Below, piece after piece: positions 37,319 to 48,125 of a DNA stretch of 64,000 nt. Made by a program: the position numbers and the translations under genes. Below the pieces are notes generated by a model. It searched no databases, was not told the origin of the DNA, and worked only from the letters and a program-made list of their open reading frames with translations. The stretch comes from Sphagnum compactum (taxonomy: Eukaryota > Bryophyta > Sphagnopsida > Sphagnales). Every line of letters starts with the position of its first letter. Within the stretch, counting starts at the first letter, position 1. The stretch covers positions 3,211,731 through 3,275,730 of the forward strand of contig OZ234499.1 in assembly GCA_965153455.1 (NCBI GenBank), read 5' to 3'.

Positions 37319-38389
37319 GGCCTGCTTTACACTAGGAGTCTAAAAGGCCAATGTTTAACTTTCAATGTGCCCCAAGTTACTAACAAATACTGAACTTTAT
37401 GGCTGTGCAATGGCCCCAAGGCTGAAAAAAAGGATACCACCACTTTGGGAAGCAGATTTGCAACCCTTGGGGCCAACATTCCAGCATTTTATTAATATCC
37501 TGACGTCGATGTTCTAGCATTTATCTAATATATTAAAGCAAATGTGGTGTCTGTCTGTGTGTTCGTTTCAGGTCTCAAGAAATGAGCGGTCTGTCTGTTT
37601 AGGGACATGGAGACAGGAGGTATCGTCAGATGATGAGGAGACCTGGATTTGGTCTCTAAGGTATCGGAACCTGAAAATTTGCAATGGCAGCAGAGGAGGA
37701 GATTCCAGGTCTCAAGAAATGAGGGGTCTGTCTGTGTTAGGGACATGGAGGCCAATTTATCGTCACATGACGAGGAGATTTCAGGTCTCGAAAATATCGA
37801 GACCTGGGGTTTGGAACTAGAAGAAAAAGCAATGACAACAGATGACAAAATCCAGGTCTCAAGAAACGAGGGATCTGTGTTAGGGACACGGAGACTATGA
37901 AGTAGGGGATTTCAGGTTTCAAAAATATCAGGACCTTGATTTGGGACGTGAAAAAAGAAGGGAAGAAAGGAAGAGGAGGAGGGCATGGCAGGGAGAACAA
38001 CGAGAGCCGCCATCTGTCTGTCTGTCTGTGTGTTCGTCACAGACATTCGCGGATTGCGACCAGGGCAGCCGCTGCGGGGGGGCCGGGCGAGGTGCCACGG
38101 CCTTTTATACATCCAGTGTGGATGCGTGATGCAGTTTGGGGCCAAACGGTGCGCTCAACGGGCCAGACGGGGGTGCACAGGGCACGATGGGCGGGCCAAA
38201 CCGGCCTGGGCAGCGCGCACAGGACCTGCAGGGGCGCCTCAGGCCTCCAATACGTGGCAAACGTGGCTGGAGTGGCGTAGTCACGGGTTACCTACTAGTT
38301 ATTAGTAACTTGAGGCCAAACAACAAGCCAAAAATGCTCAAAGTTGGCCCCAAGTTTTTTCAGCCCTGACTCCTCGTGTAAAGAGGGCC
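37319..38389. mobile_element. Non-autonomous PIF/Harbinger-like element, 1071 bp, with GC-rich cargo
   Basis: The left end GGCCTGCTTTACACTAGGAG matches the reversed right end GGCCCTCTTTACACGAGGAG; 19 of 22 terminal bases agree. TTA stands directly outside both ends (37316-37318 and 38390-38392), the target duplication of PIF/Harbinger and Tourist elements. Sub-terminal words are also inverted: AAGTTACTAACAA at 37.38 kb against TTATTAGTAACTT near 38.30 kb, and GGCTGAAAAAA near both ends. Inside are three about 140-bp repeats and a GC-rich block at 37.99-38.29 kb. No transposase frame is present, so movement would need a partner element. Confidence 0.85.
37569..37935. repeat. Three tandem units of 138-146 bp inside the Harbinger-like element
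   Basis: CAGGTCTCAAGAAATGAG and close variants start at about 37569, 37707 and 37853. Each is followed by GGTCTGTCTGT-like and GGGACATGGAG words. Frames on both strands are repeat translations, not genes. Confidence 0.85.
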
Positions 38390-41340
38390 TTAGTAGCTAA
38401 CTTTTCAACATTGGTTCTTTCTTTTTCTTTTCACCATTTCATGCTTGACATTTCCTTTGCAAATAGAGTTATCCTCAAAGTCACACTCAGTTCAACCCTT
38501 ATTTTCTACCCTGTTGATTTGGTCATCTTTTCTTTTTTCATGGTATCCATCAAGTCTCAAAAAGATTTGACTAAATAGTAAAAGAAAAATTATCATGAGA
38601 TTTCTGAGTTTGACATTTAATGTGATCATGGAGAGTGTGTGCTGCCTACCTTGAGATTTGATTTGGGCATTGCAGTCAAGACCAAATTTAATGCTCACCA
38701 AATATTTTGATCCATTTTGAACCCCTTATGAATAGTTTCATCCCCTATCTTGGGCACCTTAAGAATAACCCTAATGTATCAAATCTGTTTAGCAAGCTTC
38801 TTAAGTGAATGAGTTCCAGACCATGAGTGGTAAGTACTTAGAACTACACATCAATCTTTCAATAGCTGGCTTTGGGTGTAGAATTTGAGCAATGGTATTG
38901 TGAATTCACCTCCAAAGTGTCCTAGGCTTTCGAGCAAATTGTATTTTGAGTTGACCTCAAAGAGGTGCCAAGCGCTCAGGATAAAACTCAAAGGCTACAC
39001 TAAAGCTCATATTATACATGTGGCAACATATATGGGATAAAATGAAGGAATAATGCATAGAGAACAAATTGATATTATCATTCAGAACATTATTGGGAAA
39101 ATGTGGAGAACAAAACCCCAAAAACCTCAAAAAATCAGCTAACTATACAGGATGGAATCCATTAAATCAAATGCCAGTATTCAACGAAGTAGCAATCAAG
39201 CTTCACTGCACACAGACATCATCCTGATCATGTACTATAGCACCTAGAACCATTGAAATCAAGATTCACCAATCAGTTATGTCAGAAGAATTAAGATAAA
39301 GCTTCAAGATTCCAGAGACATTTGGGGCTTAACCTTTTCATGGCCAGCCTTCCCCTTGTATCTACTATGTATATTTTTTCAGTAGTGACAGAGAGCTATC
39401 ACCAGCAACAGAGGTCAACAATGCAGTTCACTGTTCAGCATGTAAGTCCATTTGAATAGTTTGGCTCACAGAAATGCATCCAGTGCATTTAACACTTTAC
39501 ACGACGCATTCTGTGTCTGGCTATGTGGTTGAAGGTCAAATGGAACTTGCCAACTCTCCATCGTCAACATATTTTGAAAGGTGTTGGAACTTTTGTCAAG
39601 CTGTCATTTGGATCTCCAGCACAACCAGTTGAGTCCTATTGCAGAGAAACTTGCACTTAAAAGCATGCAACTCAATACCCCTGCCATACTAAACCACCAC
39701 TGAAATGCAAAATTTGTTACTGGTACTCAGGCCACCAGTCAGAAGCAAACTGCAGGATGATCCAAGACATAACCATATCTGCACACAGACCTCCAAGTGT
39801 CAATGCCAGTGGTGGACAAGAGGGCGGGCATTCATGCACTTTTGTTGCCACCTAGTTTACTACTGCATAATGACTTGAAAGCATCACCTTTGTAGATTGC
39901 TTCCTGTATTTGACACCTCACAAAGCTGCTGCAAACAACCACCTTCCACAGACACCAAATAATGCAGCATCCACAAATATTTGTACCTGGGGCCCACTGC
40001 AGAAAACCCTTCAAGTACTATATGGTATCACAATGTGAATGACATCTTCTGGGACCTTGAATCTCCAGTGGCCCTGCCATTTATTTGCTCAGCTTCATCC
40101 TAAGCTCTTCAAAAAAAAGATAGGTCAAATTTACAAAAGATTTTTCCAGATATAAGAAGCCTTGGGATATCTCGTCCTGTCTCCATCCCTTTGACTTTTT
40201 GAGCCCTCTGAGAACATTCAGTTAGAAAGACCTACTGTGTATCTTCTCTACAAAGAGTTGCACCCTCAGCCGTGTTTCTCACATTACTGTACTCCTTCCA
40301 TCAACCTACAGTCTGTCTTTCAAGCCTTTCTGAGATTCCTCCAGCTGCAGAAGGTGTTGACACTAAGTTGTTATCACTCCACACTGAAATGCACAAGCAT
40401 GATCAATGTGTGCAGTTGTTGGGAAGATTTCAAATGACATTGTTCTTAAGAGCTATCTTGGAGTGAATGACCTCCACTCTAGAAGATGGCAATCAAATAG
40501 CTAAAATACTTATTGTTATCTATTATATATCACATTCACATGTTAGAAATATGTTTACAACACTTGGTTATACATGACATTTCAGTTTGTCATGACATGC
40601 TAAGTCAATATTGATGTTGATCCAGGCCCTTCAACATATTGATAAATGCAACAAATTGCATCAGGTTCCAATTTTTTTGGGGACCCTTTGAAATTGAAAG
40701 TTTTATAAATCCCAAAAAACTGTTAATGGAACTACACCGGACATTCTCAAACCCAAGAAAAACCATCCAAACAGAGGTTTCTTTCAAAATCATGAACCGA
40801 ACGACATTGGACCTAAATCAAGAAATTGAACTTGATCAAAATCCCACTGGAGGTCAGACCAGGTATATATCTGGTGGAGGCCAAAATTTGGAAGACCCGC
40901 CGACAGCTCTGACCCAAACAACATTTTCAAAAAGTCAAAGAACTGGCAAAGAACTGGCAGTTCTTTCATGAAACCCAGCAGTCCTTTGAGGGGTTTGAAG
41001 TACCCAGAACCGGCAGTTCTTTAAAATATGGAAGAACCACCCAACACTGGTACCAATCTTCACGAGTTTTAGGGTTTACAAGTAAAAAATTTAATTCCAG
41101 GCTTCAACAGAAAAGAATTTCCAATGAATTCTTGATCTTGGGAGTATCATCAGTGTGCCTGGACTCTACAAGTCAGGCAGAAGCCAAAAGCGCTCACAAA
41201 GGGGCCAAAAGGGAAGTATACCTAGTCGACCAGAGATAACTCTTTTGCTAAACCATGCAGGGAGAAAATTTGGTAGACATGTCAAATTAGGGTCTGATGG
41301 GTGAAAATGTTGGTTTACCTTCTCTTCCTTTCAGAGCTCA
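38390..41340. other. No gene recognised
   Basis: Moderate GC. 40.94-41.04 kb has several AGAACTGGCAGTTCTTT-type palindromic words, also seen at 27.15 kb (AAGAACTGCCAGTTCTTT), which may be ends of a dispersed repeat. No exon chain was found. Confidence 0.4.
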
Positions 41341-42060
41341 ATGTACCATCATTCATAGCTTAAGAGCCCAAGATCAGGAATCAGTTAGTAGCACAAGAGG
41401 TAAAAGTACTGGGTGACCAATTACATCATTAGAGACTAACCAAACTTAAATGGCAAAGCCCTCTGCAACAGTGTGACTCTAATAACTCAAAGTGTGAAAA
41501 AACCCAAACCTCTTAACACAGTATATGACCCGACATCCAAGAGAGTTACATTCATGAACGAAAATCCAGCAAATGAAATAGCTTCTGAATTTGCAGAATC
41601 AAACTATACCAATTTAACAACTTCCTGATACAAAATTAAGGTTAGATTGACAAGCATTCAATGCTCCATGGCAGATCACACATCTCTTTGCCAGCAAGCT
41701 TTATATAGTATTTAGTATACTACACATTGACCTGAATGAAAGCAGTATTCCAGTTCAAAATCATCCAAAAATTGGGAAGCAGTACAGTAATGTATAATCT
41801 TCCACAAAAACCACAAACACCTGCTTTACAAGTGTCTCTGTGAACCATCCTCAAATGAACCCTAATAAAACTGAAAAATAGAGGCCACATACCAAAATTA
41901 GAGGCCACTGTGTCCCAGAAACATCCAACTAAGGGACAATCAGCAGAGCCATAGTCCAATGACACATGTGCCTTGAAGAGTCTATGCACTGAATGATGTC
42001 CAAATTCAGACCGGTGCGTACATGATCCCTGCAAAAAGACAACCAAAACTGAGAAAAGGT
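41340..42060 (-). repeat. Segment duplicated at 46390-47510
   Basis: Words shared in order with the right copy include TCATTCATAGCTTAAG, GACAAGCATTC, TTCCTGATACA and GAATGATGTCCAA. A TTTTTGCAG acceptor at about 42030 is conserved in both copies. Together they look like the downstream part of the duplicated AP2-like unit, perhaps a 3' exon or UTR. Confidence 0.7.
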
Positions 42061-42227
42061 TTCATGACCATGATTTGATAAGCTTAACTTTTTAGTTCAG
42101 CTCCTCATATAACCATTTAAATGAGTTCCTGTTTGTGAAATGAGAAATGATGGGGGGAAAAATCATGAGAAGTTCAATTGACATTAAATTCTTCACCCAA
42201 GCTGTTACTAGGTGCTACAAATGGAAA

Positions 42228-43690
42228 TCAGATTTGGAAGAAGACTTTAGAGTTTAGGGATTTAAGGGTGTAGCAACTGATCTGGCTTCCAGTGCGAAGG
42301 AAACGTACAAAACTCTCATGGTCCAAGGTTTGCCTCTGCATACAAGGATCATTGCAACATCCTTCAAACAAAACCACATATATGCAGGTTGTGCAATTGT
42401 TATACCAGTTGATCTGATCATTCAATGCTCAAATGGAAACAAGTATGACAGGAAGGTCAACTCTGCCTAATGCAGATACCATGGACTTTAGAAGATGGGT
42501 TTAAGGTTTAGGGTTTACAGGTTTAGGGTTGAACCAAAAAAGAAGGTGACCTACTGCATCTAAGTGCATTGTGCATAGTCCAACAGTACTCCACTACTGT
42601 TTACAGCAAGAAGTGCAGTCTGTTAGAGACTTCAGTATAACTGACAAATGACTCCTGAGTTGATTGGTATGTGACTGCAAGTTGCATCTACAGCTAATAA
42701 GTGCACTATGGGCAGATCGTGGAACTTACCAGCTCTTCACCTTCAACATAATCTTCTTCAGGGTAATGAAGCAATTCTACTGGCAGTTTGAATTTCAAGC
42801 ATGGCCTGTCTAGGGCCCTGGTGCACAGAATCAGTTGATACATGAGCATCATGTATAAGTACACAACATTTTATTATGGAAATTGGAAATGTTTCAAGCA
42901 TAGATACACAGCCATAGTCATAACAAGGAAACCATGGCAATGAAACAATTTGCTAACAGATAAACTTCAAAGAGGAAATGAAATCATTGGCCTTATGAGA
43001 TCCATATGATCACACTGCGGGGACATGATAGACCATGTACCTTTGAGCCTCCTCTTCGGAATCATAACAACCTGTACAGGAAAACAACATCCCACACACA
43101 TGTATCCAGGTGAAGAATCTGTGATGTTGCAGCAGTTACATACACAAGGCAGGCAACCAATAGTATCAACAATTACGAACACATGATCTCAGTTCAGTGG
43201 ATTTTGTGACTGTTTGATGCTTAACCTAACATGGACCTGGAGTAGTTAGAAGTTAGAACTTCTGTTACTCACCAAGAAAGATTAGCTTCTTGTTGGATTC
43301 TTCATGGCCCCTGACAAAAGAACCCACAAACCGTGTTCAACACAACAGTTTTACTACAGTTTGCATGACTGATGATTCGCTTGCAAGTGCCCCTTGAAGC
43401 TGACCTTCGACCGGTAGTCATGATCACACTTGTGTATTGGTGACATGTGTGGCACCAAGTACATTGTGCGACTTCACCGCAAGGTCCAGCATTCAATTCT
43501 CTGTTCTCCAGGAAAACTGTGCATCAAAACAAACCCTAAGCCCTAGACCTATCCAAACTTGCCAATGAGAAATACTTTCTTCATGATGGCCAACTGGCTG
43601 CATGAAGACATGTGCGGGGAACTTACTTGATCCAATCACCATACGGTGGGTATTCATATACAACTGTATATGCCTGTGCACTGATCTGCG
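42228..43690 (-). pseudogene. Left AP2-like paralogue (copy A), apparent 1-nt deletion
   Basis: Exons match copy B in length and phase: 43273-43310 (38 nt, GHEESNKKLIFLG), 43041-43071 (31 nt, CYDSEEEAQ) and 42730-42817 (88 nt, ALDRPCLKFKLPVELLHYPE ... EEL). The next begins at 42335 (RQTLDHESFVRFLRTGS). All have AG acceptors, and the first three end at GT donors. The first matched exon ends at 43627 before GTAAGT. Its 5' part reads RRSVHRHIQLYMNTH in the frame equivalent to copy B, but the 3' part (YGDWIK) is in another frame because copy A is one base shorter there. The last exon lacks copy B's donor and runs to TGA at 42228 through telomere-like bases. Compensation by a different 5' splice choice, or a sequencing error, is possible. 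Confidence 0.6.
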
Positions 43691-43860
43691 TGGTGCACGG
43701 CCTGCCATAGTGACCTTTGTCCTGATAATTACACTGCAGACCCTGGAACGAGTCACCCTGGATGCCCTACACAAGAAACTGGGACACAGGACTTACAATT
43801 GTTGCAACATCGAAGCAATCAATCAACATGATCATCGTCTCAAAGAACTCATTTGATTTC

Positions 43861-46385
43861 CTTATTCATGAAACAATTTTATGATAATATGATTCCATCA
43901 GATCAAACATAGATGCAAGGAAACATTTTGGGGGAAGAAGAAGAAGAAGTAGCACAGCATCATAAACGAAAAAACACACAACTTCATAGTAGTAATATAC
44001 AGTCTAGCTGAGAGAGAAAAAACAAAGAGTGAATCTACTACATGCACCAAATTGTGGATAATGATGAATCACCTGAAGGAGAGAGCTTTGCAAAGAATTC
44101 ACAATTGGGGAGCTGATGAATTGCAACGAGAGAAACCTCCTAACTTCATCAGGAAAGAAAGAAAGACGAAGTCATGATTACAAGGATTGGTGGAATGCAC
44201 GGCATCGAGTACATGCATCATGAGTTTGTCATGACTCAAAGAATTCAATATTATGCGAAAGTTATGCTTACATCAAAGTAAATTAGGAGTAGTTGGACTA
44301 TTTAGGGTACATACAAGTTTACAAATAATTGTTCTTGCTATCCCTTTCAAACTCTTTGTGTTGTGTCTGTATATGCATAATTCCTTTTCTTGAGCACTAC
44401 ATCATAATATGAAGATGGTACACAAGTTTAGGCCCTAGCTGGGATCCCTTGCACCATTGTCATCTTCAATTGCAACTTGTGATGTTTGACACTCTCCTTT
44501 CATTTTGATGGACACTATTAAATTGCAATAGGTAAATGAATGTGACATGCGTGGGCTTGCGCATGTTTTCATTTTTTTTTATGCAAATAAATTTGGTTTA
44601 GAAAGTCTATTTGAAATCCTAGGTGACCTTCGAGTTTTATTAAGGTTTCGATTCACACTTGACATAAGGTGAAGATGATTCAATTTAATGTGCTTGTCAT
44701 CACTTAGGCATAAGCAAGGTGTTATGTATCAAATGGAGATCATACTCACAATTTCCACAAACCATCCATTGTATATTATATTAATTTTTAAAACCAACTT
44801 TAATGAATAATGGTGATTTTTCATGGTTTGGACTCAAGTATCTATAATAAACTTTATGTGTGAAATCATATATATGACATGACGATTTGAAATGAAGCTT
44901 CGATTCATGACAAATTTTGCAATATGATGATTGATTTTCATTTTAAGATTTTGGATGTTTTAAAGGTTTTTTTTAAACTCATGTTGGAGTGAAGTGAATG
45001 TTTAAGAAAGTTTGGAAGTGAGGTTATAATTGTTTCCATGTTTAAATGTTTTTGGAAACATGCTAAATATTTATGAAGTCCATCATAAATATAGAAAGAT
45101 AGAAATAGAAAAGACTTTTTAAGAACACAATTGTATACACCATGATTATATCTAAATTGATATGAAGTTAAAAATCACATGTGATAAGATTTTGACACTA
45201 CAATTAAATGTGGTTTTTATTACATCGCTGAGCCGTGGCTCATGACACATGTGTGATGTAAACCTTACGATTTCATCCATCACAATGTAGGATATTGGAT
45301 CAACCTTTCAATTAAAGTATTGATGAAAAGTTGAAGTTATATGATGGATGAAAACTTAGAGACCAAGGATGAAAACATGAAAAATGAGATAACACATTCA
45401 TCCATTGTGCAACTTTTGGAAATTTTTAAGCTTTGCAATTTCTTTAGATGCTTTGCCCCATGGAATTGTAGCGAAGATTTTAGGGGAAAGCATCATCCCA
45501 ATTGGTCAGATTTGAAGTACCCAACCTGATAGTACCCAACCTTAGAACCACTGAGTGTAATGTTGAGGTAGTGTTTTGTAAGTAAAATCAACCCCTCCCC
45601 CCAAAATAAAAGTTTGTTCATGAACTTCTTGCTCTTCTCACAATTGCTAAACTCACACACTGGGTCAGAAGAGAAAGGAGAAAGTGGAGTCAAATTTAAT
45701 GGAATCTGGCATGGCTGGTTCTGAATTCGAAAACTGAAATCTATTCTATATGTTTTTAACTAAGGAAGTGATTCAAGACAACCTCAGGTACAAGTACTTT
45801 GTCTATTTTTCATGAATTATTTTCGAAGTGCCAATCAGACTTAGCAATCTCCTTGACAATGTATCTAAAAACAAGTTTGATTTCAAAAACTTTTCTTTGA
45901 ATAAATTGCTGATTTAGCACCCTCTGCCCTTAGTTCAGTGAGTAATACTCTGCTGCTGTCTCTTTTGGAGTAATGAAAAAACATGTTTCTATTAGCTAGT
46001 GTTTAGGATAATCAGCAAATTTTCCATTTCCATCCTACCATTGAGTTGTGTCCTCTTTGACATGATTTCTACATTCAAATGAATTCCTTGTTAACATATC
46101 CCACTCACCAATGGAGATCCATGTAGGAATTGGATACGGTACTGATTATCTTTTGTGGTAATGCCAAGATGAAGTGGTAAATTCTGCAGGAATCAAAATG
46201 ACTCGTGGTTTTCTCAATTGTATAAAATGACTTGAGGTTAGCTCACCCATTTCAAATACATTCCTAAATTATACGAGTCTGGTGGTCCTTGGGTTTCCCC
46301 CATGCAGCATTTGCAACCAGTTCCCACACTCGCCCCTTGGTCAATAATGATAATGCTGGTTTGGCATTCAAGAAGTCCTATTTAC
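43861..46385. other. No gene recognised
   Basis: Spacer between the two AP2-like units. Only short unsupported frames are present. Confidence 0.4.
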
Positions 46386-46389
46386 AGAT

Positions 46390-47510
46390 GTTGGGGACTT
46401 CATTCATAGCTTAAGGGCCATAGCTTAGTAGTGTAAAGCACTTCAAGGTTTTTTTCTTTATATTTGAAAGCACCTCTCCGCACAGAAGAGTTGTTCATCA
46501 GTTGAAGGACCCTTCCACTGATCCCATGCAAACCTTGTGCCATTCGAATATAAAACCTTTCATGCTTTACACTTGGGAAGGCCTGCTCTGATGGGCCTGC
46601 CTTCGTTCTCAGGCCTACAATCTCAGGCTACCGCCCTTGTGGCTATAACCCTCAAATAATTAGGGAAGCCCTTCAGGAGTAGGCATTCCCCTATACATGT
46701 AAAAGATGGTAGTAAGACTTGACTAAGTGTATCAACATAGCCTAACTAAACATTTTGGAATAGAGCAGGACATTAAGTTGCATGTCAAAATACATAAGCC
46801 TGTTCCAACAATTTATGACTAGACATCGAAGAGACTCGTACATGGATCAAGTCCAGCAATGAAATATTAGCTTCTGAAATTTGCAGAAAAGTTATGGAGT
46901 CCCACACAAAGTAAGAACATAATTAACAGTATTCCTGATACATAAGATCACAATAGACAAGCATTCGATATTCCATGACAAATGAACACATCCATAATTG
47001 TGAGCCCGCACCCATCACATTGAGCTAAGTATATTACATGACCTAAATGACAACACCATTTTCCAGTTCTTTACAAGACTTGTCTGTATGCTTGAATCAT
47101 CCTCAGATAATATCTTGACAACCCAAGATTAGAGGCTGCATCCTTGAAACCTCTAACTCATGGATGACCAACATACCAAAACTTGATGCTGCATACTAGA
47201 AACATCCAATGAATGGATGACCAAAAAATGTACCAAAAATGAAACCGTATCCTACAAGCATCCAACTCATGGATATGACCAACATGATGACCAACCAACA
47301 TACCCAAAATTGAGGCCGTGTACCAGAAACATAAAACTAATGGATGACTGACATATACAAAAGGACAAGAAGATCCATAGTCCAGTTACACATATGTCTG
47401 GAACTTGGCTCTGTTGAATGAATAGTTCAGTTGAATGATGTCCAACTTCAGACCTGGACACGATCTCTGCAAAAAATTGCACCAAAAACAAAGAAACGGT
47501 AATTCCATGA
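46390..47510 (-). repeat. Right copy of the duplicated downstream segment
   Basis: It aligns in order with 41340-42060, including the acceptor TTTTTTGCAG at about 47465 followed by AGATCGTG and TCTGAAGTTGGACATCATTC. It is interrupted by indels relative to the left copy and by local tandem repeats such as CATCCAACTCATGGAT near 47.2 kb. Confidence 0.7.
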
Positions 47511-47804
47511 GAAAAGGTTTTGTCAAAGTTCCTTGAATTTGCTCAAAATGAGAAATAATTTATCAGTGGGAAATTACTCATGCAGAGTTCAAACTTTACA
47601 CTCTGTATATGTGAGCTGTTAGAACGAGGATACAATTCTACTGTACATGGAAAAGCAGATAAAGAAGTGAACTTACCACTTTAGAGATGGATCTTGACCT
47701 GCACAAATTTCCAGGTAGTTAGTTTGAGAGATTAGTAAACAGCCATTGTAACTTCAGAAAACAAAAGTCTAGATAAATATCATTTGAACACATCTGTGAA
47801 GAAG

Positions 47805-48125
47805 TCTTTAGGGTTTAGGGTTCAGGGTTTGAGGTTTGACCAAAAAAAAATATTAGCGAATTATTAACATACAAGTTCTCCTATTTTGCATCCTAAACCC
47901 CAAAACCATAACCCTAAACCTTAAACAAGCAAGTTACCTGACTATAGCTGGTGCAGAGCTTATCATTGCAGCCCAGATTTTACCTGAACTGAAATGTATA
48001 CCATACAAGTTCCCTATTTTGCACCCTAAACCCTAAACCTCAAACCCTTCAACCCTGAACCCTAAACCCCTGAACCTTAAACCCTGAATCATAAAGGTTC
48101 CCCAAACCCTGAATCCTAAACCGTA
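47805..48125. repeat. Degenerate telomere-type (TTTAGGG/CCCTAAA) tracts
   Basis: GTTTAGGGTTTAGGGTTCAGGG occurs near 47.81 kb on the plus strand. CCCTAAACCCTAAACC and about eight variants occur at 47.89-48.12 kb in the opposite orientation. The two clusters thus form a loose inverted pair. A smaller related tract lies at 42.50-42.53 kb in copy A. Confidence 0.85.

Noticed and set aside
37936-38369. Several overlapping 62-114 codon ORFs in the GC-rich block
   Set aside because: Open in several frames because of composition, inside a transposon, with no family motif.
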